DNA from: a virus
Virus record (IMG/VR): IMGVR_UViG_3300017971_000788
Location: 1-22,758 of that record
Direction: 5' to 3' (one strand)
DNA length: 22,758 nt
A program made the position numbers and the translations under genes. This document shows, one piece after another, positions 15,222 through 22,737 of the stretch (positions within the stretch are counted from its first letter, which is position 1; the number at the start of each line of letters is the position of its first letter). The notes under the pieces were generated by a model. It was not told the DNA's origin. It saw nothing but the letters and a program-made list of their open reading frames with translations, and did not search any database.

Positions 15222-15493
15222 TTACTGTCCTCCAGTTTTTGCAAGGCTTGTTTACCATGCGTAATTTCTAACTTAATTGCTCGTTTCATTTCCGACAAAA
15301 CGTGATATTTATTCCAAAGCTCCTCGCGTTCGTCTTTGTCTGCGCTTTTCGTTGATCGCCATTTATCAAGAATATTTTCCTCAATAGCATCAAAGTAATC
15401 CTTTAATATGTTTAGCCGTTCGCCTGCTCTATCGCCTCTAGCGATAACTTCTCTTAGGCCAACATCAGTAGTAGTTCCTCTTCCTCTTCCCAC
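15218..15493 (-). CDS. Small charged helical protein before the scaffold (91 aa, GTG start)
   Basis: The start codon is GTG, chosen because a perfect AAGGAGG lies 6 nt upstream. The first 40 nt overlap the end of the 644-aa gene in another frame: the same GAAGAGGAAGAGG tract encodes EEEE in one and GRGRG in the other. The N-terminus is basic (GRGRGTTTDVGLREVIARGD). The rest is a charged helix with heptad-like hydrophobics (NILKDYFDAIEENILDKW, then MKRAIKLEITHGKQALQKLE). No enzymatic motif is seen. The position before the scaffold suggests a head-assembly or minor virion protein; function is otherwise unknown. Confidence 0.7.
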   Translation of the reverse strand: MGRGRGTTTDVGLREVIARGDRAGERLNILKDYFDAIEENILDKWRSTKSADKDEREELWNKYHVLSEMKRAIKLEITHGKQALQKLEDSK

Positions 15494-17388
15494 GGGTGCC
15501 CTCCTTCCTTCTTGATGCGTGTTTCTGTGCGCTTGATCTGCGAAGCAAGCAGCTTGATTTTTCTGGGGCTCTTGTCTTTAACAACCTCTTCAACCAAGAG
15601 ATCCATCTGTGATTGACGGTATTCCTCCAGCAACATAAGCAACTGTTGCTGGGTTTCTATGAAATACTGATTCCCGCCGATGATGACTTTGCGACGTTTT
15701 GCCCTCTTTCCTCCGCCTGCCGTTGGCTTTACTGTCTCAACAAGAGACGGATTATTAACATTAGGATTAAATGAGACTAACCGCAGATAACCAGGCGGAA
15801 TTTCACCAACAACCGACCCAACAACGTCCGTCTGAGGCGCGTAGCCTGTTAGGGTTAAAGTACCCGCAGGTGGAACCTCGATTGTTGCTGATACTTGGGC
15901 TAGTTGTGGGGCAAACCCTGTAAGCGCTAAGCTCCCCGCCCCTGGAATGGCAACAACATTACCAGCGATAACCGCGTCTGGAGCATAAGAGAATAAGTTT
16001 AAATTTCCCGCAGGGGGCGCTTCTGCTGTGTTGCCAACCTTTGCAACACCTGGAGCAAACCCCGTTATAGAAAGCGACCCAACAGGAGGTAGCTGCTCTA
16101 TCGTGCCATTAAATGTAACGCTAGGCGTTATGCCTGTTAGAGTTAGCGACCCAATAGGCGGCAGTTCCTCTATTGGGCCACCAGCCGCTGCGGCCTTTAT
16201 CGCTATACTCAACCACTGTCTAGCCGTACCATTTACAGTAGTTGGGAAGCTCATATTATAGCCCAAAGAATCGAATGAGCTAAATGAACCCTCTGAGTGT
16301 TTGGCGTATCCGCTTATATAATCATAGACTTGAACAGCGTTAGAGGTCGAATGATTACTGGCTTCATCCGATGTCCCTGCCCCATCATCTGAGGCAATAC
16401 CCGAACAGCTCTCAGTTGTATCATCAAATGCGCCTATTCCGAGATATACTGGGTCATCCGTCTTTAACGTGTTTACTGTTGGCCCGCCCGTCATGCCTAA
16501 TATGACCGCTTGTGGCTCAAAGGCAGGATCTTCTACGTTCCACGTCCCGGTTGAAGTGGGTGAACTTACAACATCAACCGAAACACCATTTGTGTCGCCG
16601 GTATCCAAAGACATAGCGATAAAGTAGTCATTGCCTGGACTGTCGGCACCTGTATTGATTGAGAAACCATTAGCATCAAAATCTTGTGCTGTGCCTGCAT
16701 AGGCTTGGGAATCACTGAAAATTTGCACCAAACACGCATCATTCCTTGTGATTGTTCCAGCTACAGCCGAAGTCTGTCCTGCTCCGTTGTAATAGGCAAC
16801 ACACCCCTGAGAAACAGAGTCCGATGAGTTATTATGCGCAGCACCAAAATTTATAACTGCTTGGGTTCCTATACCTGACGCATTGTAGGCCACGCCAGCG
16901 GTTAAAACTAAATTCGGTTTGAATCCAATACCAGTAAAATCATTAACGCCCGTAGTCGTTAGCTGCAATCTGGAAACATCATAATCAGTGCAGCCCTTAA
17001 TCAATATAACGGTAAGATAATAAGCAAGACCACCGTCAACTGTAGTGAAATCAATGGTTATTCCATTAGTGGCCCATGAGTCAAAATTCCCGGCAACAAC
17101 CGTTCCCACACCATCAATATCAACTAATAAAGATGCCCTGGCTGAATCGGCACGATAAGTGTCAGTAGTTCCTTGATTATCCTCTGCACTAGCCGACATA
17201 CCCTGAGTCGTTGTGCCGTCAGTAAACGAAATACCGATGATGGAATCATCAGCAGGGTTGTTTGTGGTATTCGCCATTGACGTGATAATAATGGCCGCTT
17301 GAGGCGTGCCAAACCCGCTCGACTCAAAGGATTTTGTCGTTGTGGTTGTTGGCGTTGTGCCGTTTACGACTGCAATTTCAATGGACAT
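15454..17388 (-). CDS. Large repeat-built virion-type protein: triplicated domain plus six 24-residue repeats (644 aa)
   Basis: I do not recognise a named family. Residues ~25-132, 155-263 and 289-400 are three diverged copies of one beta-rich domain. Each opens with a GF.P-type strand (GFGTPQAAIII; GFKPNLVLTAG; AFEPQAVILGM) and closes with an 'FDS.G' strand and a hydrophobic strand (YYLTVILIKG; YFIAMSLDTG; WLSIAIKAA). Residues 410-553 are six tandem units of exactly 24 residues with consensus P-P-x-G-x-L-x-L-T-G-(F/Y)-x-P. The C-terminus is a basic hinge (GGGKRAKRRKVIIGG) and a charged helix ending in EEEEELLLMLA. It lacks a signal peptide and starts in a 1-nt TAATG overlap with the propeller gene. 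A capsid or tail decoration role is inferred from context and beta-repeat design. Confidence 0.7.
   Translation of the reverse strand: MSIEIAVVNGTTPTTTTTKSFESSGFGTPQAAIIITSMANTTNNPADDSIIGISFTDGTTTQGMSASAEDNQGTTDTYRADSARASLLVDIDGVGTVVAGNFDSWATNGITIDFTTVDGGLAYYLTVILIKGCTDYDVSRLQLTTTGVNDFTGIGFKPNLVLTAGVAYNASGIGTQAVINFGAAHNNSSDSVSQGCVAYYNGAGQTSAVAGTITRNDACLVQIFSDSQAYAGTAQDFDANGFSINTGADSPGNDYFIAMSLDTGDTNGVSVDVVSSPTSTGTWNVEDPAFEPQAVILGMTGGPTVNTLKTDDPVYLGIGAFDDTTESCSGIASDDGAGTSDEASNHSTSNAVQVYDYISGYAKHSEGSFSSFDSLGYNMSFPTTVNGTARQWLSIAIKAAAAGGPIEELPPIGSLTLTGITPSVTFNGTIEQLPPVGSLSITGFAPGVAKVGNTAEAPPAGNLNLFSYAPDAVIAGNVVAIPGAGSLALTGFAPQLAQVSATIEVPPAGTLTLTGYAPQTDVVGSVVGEIPPGYLRLVSFNPNVNNPSLVETVKPTAGGGKRAKRRKVIIGGNQYFIETQQQLLMLLEEYRQSQMDLLVEEVVKDKSPRKIKLLASQIKRTETRIKKEGGHPWEEEEELLLMLA
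15500..15506 (-). promoter_or_regulatory. Strong ribosome site deciding the GTG start of the 91-aa gene
   Basis: AAGGAGG on the minus strand lies 6 nt upstream of GTG at 15493-15491, inside the coding sequence of the 644-aa gene. It is what makes the GTG start credible and gives the small gene its own entry site rather than coupling alone. Confidence 0.75.
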
Positions 17389-18704
17389 TAGACTTTAAAT
17401 ATATAGACGTTTTCAGTTGTACCATTAACCCCAATATACGCCTGCTTTGATGGGATATACTGGAATCTACCGTAGGTGCCGTTAGGCTGTTTGGTAGTTG
17501 GTGTTACGGTATTCGATGGGTTTATCGTCACTTGTGTGCAGACCCAGGTATCAGGGTCGATTTCGTATAAATTTACACCACCATTCCATAAAACGAATTT
17601 TTCCCTGACCGGATTAAATATAAATCCGGGAGCTTGCGCGTATTCAGGGAACGCATCGCCTGTGGCCGTTCTTTTTGTCCGTATACCACTGGTTAAATCA
17701 CAAGATACTAAACCGTGACTCGAACCCGTTGAGACCATCATCTGCCTAACAGGATCAATAGCTGCTGTGGTGTAGTTTTCTACATATAACGTAGGACCAC
17801 CGATATCAGTCCAGGTATTATCTAATGAGTTATATCGTTGCAGTTTGGCATTGTTGTTATTCCCCACCCACACGTAAGCATTACCCGTCGATGGATCATA
17901 GGCTGTGATTGTGCCAGCATCACCGGGATTGAACGGTAGCAGCGTTTTTGTGCCGTCCCAAGTTAATGTTGATAAATCCAACCCAGGACTGACCGGATAG
18001 CTTAATCCTGTCGGATTTATGCCCTGAACACCAAATGACATTAAAGTGTCAATGCTTTCTAAATAACACAGGGAATTGTAAGAATGGAAAGAGGCTGGGG
18101 TATCGTCTGATTGAAGACCTGAATAAGTGCCAGCGCCACCGGCAAAACTTGGTTCCGTTATTCGTGACCACGAAAGGGAATCAATATCGAACGCATAAAC
18201 CTCATTGCCTGCATAATCCCCATGACCTCCACCCATGACTAGCAATCTATTTCTGGTGGTATCGTAAGCACCGCCTGACCAAGTGGTCATAATAGATGCT
18301 GGATCGCCAGCCGGAACGGGATCAGGATAGACCGCAGATAAGTTACTTCCAGTAACCTCTAACCAAGTGCCCGGTGCCATAGCATCTATGGCATTAATCG
18401 TGCCTCCCGATAATTCTACAATCCGCGCCTTGACAACCGATTTTGTGTGATAATTAAACATATGCCTCTCTGCGAGCATAAACAGAGAATGAATATAATG
18501 CAGAAACTCACTTTTATTCGGCGCTGCATCTAATTTTCCCTTCAACCAATCCAACTCAGATTCTTCATCAGCCGTGATTGAGAATGTAGTAATGAAATCC
18601 TGTCTGGATATTTTTGTATCAGTCCATTCAACAAATGCCGCCCAGAATTGATGGACGGGAAGTCTTGGCCTTTCAAGACCGGATAAACGATCTAATATGC
18701 TCAT
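17388..18704 (-). CDS. Kelch/galactose-oxidase-type beta-propeller virion protein (438 aa)
   Basis: Two adjacent ATGs (18707 and 18704) are possible. The second is preferred because AGGGG then sits 5 nt upstream. Positions here count from the first. Residues 1-97 are a separate helical domain (LPVHQFWAAFVEW, FLHYIHSLFMLAER) of a type I recall as a stand-alone small phage protein. Residues ~140-439 show repeated Kelch-like blades: WSGGAYDTTRNRLLVMGGG (143-161) with GNEVYAFDIDSLSW (168-181); TITAYDPSTGNAYVWVG (266-282) with LQRYNSLDNTW; FIFNPVREKFVLWNGG (362-377) with LYEIDPDTW. Galactose-oxidase copper and Tyr-Cys residues cannot be confirmed, so a binding rather than an oxidase role is likelier. 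The propeller may bind host glycans or decorate the virion. Confidence 0.7.
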   Translation of the reverse strand: MSILDRLSGLERPRLPVHQFWAAFVEWTDTKISRQDFITTFSITADEESELDWLKGKLDAAPNKSEFLHYIHSLFMLAERHMFNYHTKSVVKARIVELSGGTINAIDAMAPGTWLEVTGSNLSAVYPDPVPAGDPASIMTTWSGGAYDTTRNRLLVMGGGHGDYAGNEVYAFDIDSLSWSRITEPSFAGGAGTYSGLQSDDTPASFHSYNSLCYLESIDTLMSFGVQGINPTGLSYPVSPGLDLSTLTWDGTKTLLPFNPGDAGTITAYDPSTGNAYVWVGNNNNAKLQRYNSLDNTWTDIGGPTLYVENYTTAAIDPVRQMMVSTGSSHGLVSCDLTSGIRTKRTATGDAFPEYAQAPGFIFNPVREKFVLWNGGVNLYEIDPDTWVCTQVTINPSNTVTPTTKQPNGTYGRFQYIPSKQAYIGVNGTTENVYIFKV

Positions 18705-18711
18705 CATTCCC

Positions 18712-19053
18712 CTATTGGACGGTAAACGTCAAACTCTGCGGATTCCATGACTGATACGTGTGGCTAATAAACGCCTCGCCGATTTTTGCACCGTTTTTTG
18801 TTACCCATACGCGGCAATGAATAATATCGTTATGATTTACCTCTCTACCGAATATCTCAGTCGTTCCGCTAACGCTTGTTTCAGTGCCAGGGACTGTTCC
18901 AACTCGCGCCTCGGCTCCATCGTTAACCCTGCAATTTGTTTTCATGCTCACATCAGGGTCTGGAAATGGATTCCACCCGATAGTGAAGGAAAACGTATCC
19001 GCTACAGCCGGTAACGCCGTAAATAATGCTAAAATCAAAATTAATCTATTCAT
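18712..19053 (-). CDS. Sec-exported small Ig/Fn3-like protein (113 aa)
   Basis: The start at 19053 is preferred over an in-frame ATG at 19086 because it yields a classic signal peptide (MNRLILILALFTALPAVA, then D19) with an AVA cleavage site and an AGAGG sequence 10 nt upstream; it also follows a mini-ORF stop by 1 nt. The ~95-residue mature part is beta-rich with a Trp in the first strand (FSFTIGWNPFPDPD) and two cysteines, in TNCRV and IIHCRV, that could form a disulfide in the periplasm. The strand pattern suggests one Ig or fibronectin-III-like domain. Export is unexpected amid virion genes: it may be a periplasmic or surface factor such as a superinfection-exclusion or moron-type protein. 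No family is recognised. Confidence 0.65.
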   Translation of the reverse strand: MNRLILILALFTALPAVADTFSFTIGWNPFPDPDVSMKTNCRVNDGAEARVGTVPGTETSVSGTTEIFGREVNHNDIIHCRVWVTKNGAKIGEAFISHTYQSWNPQSLTFTVQ

Positions 19054-19054
19054 A

Positions 19055-19153
19055 TCAGCTAAGCCTCTTTGTAATACGCTGCTCATAAAGCGTTTTTACC
19101 TGCTCTATTTTCTCATGATTGCGGCTTAACTGTTCCATGCTACACCCCATCAT
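19055..19153 (-). CDS. Mini-ORF coupled to the exported protein (32 aa, or 27 aa from an internal ATG)
   Basis: This frame fills the 110-nt space between the beta-sandwich gene and the exported protein. It starts MMGCSMEQLSRNHEKIEQ and is a charged helix. It ends with a TGA 1 nt before the ATG of the exported protein (TGATATG), a typical coupling arrangement. GGGGTG lies 5 nt before the third Met (19138), so a 27-residue product is the better-supported start. It may be a real small phage protein or a leader controlling the downstream gene. Confidence 0.4.
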   Translation of the reverse strand: MMGCSMEQLSRNHEKIEQVKTLYEQRITKRLS

Positions 19154-19163
19154 CGTAAGTGCT

Positions 19164-19601
19164 TTAATTAAGCTCGAAGCAAACAGGATTAGGTGAGATA
19201 TGTAACTCTGTACCCGCTGGGACAGTGATCTCTGCCGTTGATAGCTGCGACCAGCACACCAGAATAGAGGCAGTCTGAGTCATGATTACCGCAAACTTAA
19301 CATTGGTCATCGCGGAGCCTGCTGGAGCCGTCCACACAACCGTGTTAAATGTCCACGAATAGGTGGAAGTTGTGGTTTTAACTGACCAGTTCACCGTCAA
19401 TGGCCGAATAGTGTAGCCGTTATCTGTGGCGGTTAGCTCGTTAGTTAATTGACCACCTGAAACAAGTGAGGCTGTGGCTGCATTACTAGCAGATGAGTAC
19501 AGCCGCATAGTGAATGAGGTGTTCGAGCCGGATAGATCAATAGAGCCACTACCCAAGGCACTCTTAAAATTGTTATAAAATTCCCAGGCAGTAGTTGCCA
19601 T
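19164..19601 (-). CDS. Small beta-sandwich virion-type protein (145 aa)
   Basis: It begins with a short helix (MATTAWEFYNNFKSALGSG) and continues as a Ser/Thr/Ala-rich beta protein: TSFTMRLYSSASNAA, NGYTIRPLTVNWSV, TYSWTFNTVVWTAPAGSAM, and TVPAGTELHISPNPVCFEL at the end. This strand layout resembles small phage proteins usually annotated as hypothetical, and I know no experimental function. AGGGG lies 6 nt before the ATG and the upstream gene ends 2 nt away. Its place at the start of the accessory block suggests a decoration or fibre-associated protein. Confidence 0.6.
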   Translation of the reverse strand: MATTAWEFYNNFKSALGSGSIDLSGSNTSFTMRLYSSASNAATASLVSGGQLTNELTATDNGYTIRPLTVNWSVKTTTSTYSWTFNTVVWTAPAGSAMTNVKFAVIMTQTASILVCWSQLSTAEITVPAGTELHISPNPVCFELN

Positions 19602-19602
19602 A

Positions 19603-20433
19603 TTATTCCCCTTTGCCGCCTTCGCGGATCATTGTTGCAATTAAACCAGGACCGTGAACCTTTAAGTTCCAGTCTTGCCCGAATGCTTTTACCATCGTCA
19701 TGAAATCCATTGATTGCTGGACCATCCATGCCGACACTGTGAAGATGTGATCGTTTAGTTTGATTTGTACGCTTTCCTGATTATCCGCGTTTGGCTGGTC
19801 ATAAGCATGATGTTTTCCGTCCAGAAAACAGGAATCAAGCCCGAATATCTCAAAGTTTGAATAGCCCATGATTTGCAATAAGCGAATAGCTCTCAAGGCT
19901 ATCGTGGACCCGCCCTGAATAGGGACCCATTGATCTGTGTACTCATGGATGATCTCGAACTCCTCTGTTGAATTCATCGCGTGCCAGATTAACACCCGTT
20001 GACCTTCCAGCTTATCGAATACCGCAGGGTCACACTGGGAGGCAACAAAATAGGTACACCCCTCAACATCGTGAATGAAGTTCTCATTATTTGGCTTGGC
20101 GTCAAGGAGTACCTGTGCAGAGGGCTTAATGCCGTGATCCAGCAAGGTCTTGACCGTGTTTGCTAGGGCGACAACTTTTCCGCCATTGGCCTGAACTTCC
20201 TTTAGTTCGTCCAGCGTATCAACAAGACTAGGGCCACCAGCCACTAGAGCGACAACTGTATCCTGCTCCTTATGCGGCCATACCTGCGGCAAATCCCGCT
20301 TGAGGTTCGTTACAATGTTTTCCTTGATTTTCTCCGATGGAGTATTTAGGGATGCAAATATCTTTAACCCTAACTCTTCGTACTCTATTTCCTGCCATTC
20401 ATTATCCGATTGAGGTAGCTCGACCTGCTGCAT
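19603..20433 (-). CDS. MptE/DUF115-like protein (276 aa)
   Basis: The core matches the DUF115 (6-hydroxymethylpterin pyrophosphokinase MptE-like) domain shared by archaeal MptE and bacterial Maf flagellin-glycosylation proteins. It has a nucleotide-site loop VALVAGGPSL (61-70), then LLDHGIKPSAQVLLDAKP (97-114), and the C-terminal signature GGSTIALRAIRLLQIMGYSN (174-193) leading into FEIFGLDSCFLDGKHHAY (194-211). In Maf proteins this domain is linked to transfer of nonulosonic acids to flagellin. In phages its substrate is unknown. The gene overlaps the portal 3' end by 31 nt and has AAGGTG about 7 nt upstream. Along with the TPR-glycosyltransferase it suggests glycosylation of virion or host-surface structures; a pterin- or nucleotide-pyrophosphokinase role is the alternative. 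Confidence 0.75.
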   Translation of the reverse strand: MQQVELPQSDNEWQEIEYEELGLKIFASLNTPSEKIKENIVTNLKRDLPQVWPHKEQDTVVALVAGGPSLVDTLDELKEVQANGGKVVALANTVKTLLDHGIKPSAQVLLDAKPNNENFIHDVEGCTYFVASQCDPAVFDKLEGQRVLIWHAMNSTEEFEIIHEYTDQWVPIQGGSTIALRAIRLLQIMGYSNFEIFGLDSCFLDGKHHAYDQPNADNQESVQIKLNDHIFTVSAWMVQQSMDFMTMVKAFGQDWNLKVHGPGLIATMIREGGKGE

Positions 20434-22729
20434 CGCGTTTCACCTTTTTGTTTCCGATTGAAATAATACGTCCTTCGCTGTCCCTTACGATTTCCTTAGA
20501 CGTGTTGAGTTCTGATGATAGCCTGTCAATCTCGTCCATCAGATCACTAATTAGTGCGTTTGTCGCGCCCATAGCCTCTTTCGGTGCGTCTTTCATTTGC
20601 GCTTCCAGCAGATCGGTCTGTGAGGAAAGATCCGCCTTGTATTGCTCTATAGCTAGCTTGGCAGAGGCTTCATTGCGATCAATAATCTGCTGCTGCTGTT
20701 TTAATTGCGCCTCTAGCTCTGCTGAGCGAGCAGACATTTGGGCCTTTATCTCATTGTTCTGCGTGTCTGACATTAGCTTAGCTTCAGCCAGCTCATTTTT
20801 TATCCGGTCAACCTCGGCCTTGGCCATGTTGGTTTGTGCGGTAACTTGTAACTGTTGAGACTTTATTTGTGCTTCTAGTTCGGCCTTTTGAGCGTCTAGT
20901 TGAATCCGCTGCATTTCTACCTGCCGCTTGTCAGCCTCTATCTGCTGATTGGATTGAATCAGCATCATATTAGGATCAGGCTGGGGCGGGGCCGGGGGTA
21001 TTGTTTGCGGATCAGTGAAGGCCATTTGAGGCGAAGGATGAGACATTAACTCGGCAAACCGTTTACCCGTATCATAGAGGTTTTGAGGTGTAGCAAACCC
21101 CATCTGTAGGGCTTCCACTTGCTTTTGCCATAACGCGTCAAGATTAGCCAGATTCTCTCTGGACCCCTTAACCCCAAGACCTACTTTGACTGTAAAATTT
21201 GTTCTTTCGCGCCATTCTGTAGGATTGACCGGAACCCAATCATTTCTTAGCTTGACGATTTCCTCTTTATGTCCATGCTTTCTAGCCAGCTCATGGAGGT
21301 CCCTAAATAAGCCCTTTACGCCGGTTTCAGCAAAGATACGAGCAATCATCTCCACCTTGGCCTTGGCTTCCTGCATCATGCCCATAACAACGCCAGTGTT
21401 AGCTTGCGCTAATACGTTAGGATCAAGCTGGGCCTGGAAGTCGCCAACACGTTCATTCTTGAGCTGGTCAGTCATTTCAAAGAGAGTAAAGGCTTGAGCC
21501 GGAAGGCCGCTAGACTGTCTTTCTAACACTGCATCATGAGGACTTCCATCAACCGCACGCAACCCAAACGGCTTAGAGGTTAGAAGGTCATCAACATTAA
21601 CCTTATTCTCATCATAATAGGTGGTCCCGTTAATTAGTTGATTAACGTTATCCATGTAAGACCGGAACAGCCCGGTCCTGATTTCTTGTAAATCCTTCAG
21701 GATATCGGCAATCGATAGTCCAAAGAACTTATGAGTCAGAATAATAGGCGTAATTGCGTTAAATGGAACCTGGTCAACTTCCTCATACTCAATGAAGTCG
21801 CCGCTCCTAAACACCTTTAATAGTTCGGCAACTCCGTCACCGTTCTGATCTACGCGAATATATCCCTCAACAACAAAGACCTTACGCATTTGCTGGTTGA
21901 TTGTGTCGGTGTAGGTGTCCTCATCAGATAAATGATATCGAGACTGGTTTTCCTCGGTATCGGGAATGTCCTCTACAGCCATCTGCTCTATATCAGACTC
22001 GGAGTAACCCATCTCCCGTAGTTCAGAGATCGTGTAAGTAGTTTTATGGGCGGTAAATCTCGCCTTCTTGGGGTCTACAGAGCATGCATCATTGGAGATT
22101 AGAAACTCTTCTGGAGGCATAACCTCAATAAGAATGTCCTTCTTTTCTTCGGTACGGATAAACGTGGCATTGTGTAGTGTGATGGGTTCGCCAGTGTCTA
22201 AGACGTCCTGCTCTTTCTCGTACTCAATGAGTTCTAAGTCGTCCTGGGTATTGAGGTACTGGAACTCTACATCTGTCAGATCCTTGTAGGATTCTCTGGT
22301 TTGCTTCTCGCCTTCCTCAACATAGTGCTTTGTAATGCCGTTCTTCTGTAGCAGCGCATCTTTAAACCATGAGTATAGGATAAGAAATCCATTATTCTTT
22401 TTATAAAATACGTGGTTTAGGTAGTCTGTTTCCTGTTCGGCTTGCTTCTCATCTTCAGGCCCTACGGGCTCAATATCCACTGCTGAGTCTGCATCGGTGA
22501 AGATTCGGATTAATGAGGGCAAGATCCACTCGATAACGTCCATGACATCACGAGTCTGAACCTGGGATCGGCCTTCCATCTCCGTTCCCATAGGCTCGGC
22601 AAGATAGCGCTCCATCGCTGTTGATCGCTCATCTGATAGCTCGCCAGCCCACTCTCCCATAGCCGAACTGTATTCAGCGTCGAAGATTGCTTTTAGCTCT
22701 ACATCTGAGAGCGATTTTTTATCAGCCAT
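20402..22729 (-). CDS. Portal protein, podovirus (P22/SU10-like) type (775 aa)
   Basis: The dodecameric portal is the DNA gateway at one capsid vertex. Family-type features include the N-terminal DVMDVIEWILPSLIRIFTDA (about residues 63-82), the segment GLSIADILKDLQEIRTGLFR (~336-355), then TYYDENKVNVDDLL, and QLDPNVLAQANTGVVMGMMQ followed by AKVEMIARIFAETGVKGLFR. Residues ~590-730 are a long Gln/Lys/Glu-rich coiled coil (RQVEMQRIQLDAQKAELEAQ), fitting the extended C-terminal barrel of P22-type portals and the large size. The C-terminus ends with two similar units, RDSEGRIISIG and RDAAGRATSIG. It is the first full late gene in the window; terminase is expected just upstream. Confidence 0.85.
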   Translation of the reverse strand: MADKKSLSDVELKAIFDAEYSSAMGEWAGELSDERSTAMERYLAEPMGTEMEGRSQVQTRDVMDVIEWILPSLIRIFTDADSAVDIEPVGPEDEKQAEQETDYLNHVFYKKNNGFLILYSWFKDALLQKNGITKHYVEEGEKQTRESYKDLTDVEFQYLNTQDDLELIEYEKEQDVLDTGEPITLHNATFIRTEEKKDILIEVMPPEEFLISNDACSVDPKKARFTAHKTTYTISELREMGYSESDIEQMAVEDIPDTEENQSRYHLSDEDTYTDTINQQMRKVFVVEGYIRVDQNGDGVAELLKVFRSGDFIEYEEVDQVPFNAITPIILTHKFFGLSIADILKDLQEIRTGLFRSYMDNVNQLINGTTYYDENKVNVDDLLTSKPFGLRAVDGSPHDAVLERQSSGLPAQAFTLFEMTDQLKNERVGDFQAQLDPNVLAQANTGVVMGMMQEAKAKVEMIARIFAETGVKGLFRDLHELARKHGHKEEIVKLRNDWVPVNPTEWRERTNFTVKVGLGVKGSRENLANLDALWQKQVEALQMGFATPQNLYDTGKRFAELMSHPSPQMAFTDPQTIPPAPPQPDPNMMLIQSNQQIEADKRQVEMQRIQLDAQKAELEAQIKSQQLQVTAQTNMAKAEVDRIKNELAEAKLMSDTQNNEIKAQMSARSAELEAQLKQQQQIIDRNEASAKLAIEQYKADLSSQTDLLEAQMKDAPKEAMGATNALISDLMDEIDRLSSELNTSKEIVRDSEGRIISIGNKKVKRDAAGRATSIG

Positions 22730-22737
22730 TTATTTTC

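Noticed and set aside
15730-16161. Possible CRISPR-like or recent tandem DNA repeat of 72 nt
   Set aside because: The period is exact at protein level, but the DNA copies differ at many positions and lie inside a coding frame; there are no spacers.
17388-18704. Diversity-generating retroelement target in the propeller or tailspike gene
   Set aside because: No reverse transcriptase gene or template repeat is visible in the window.
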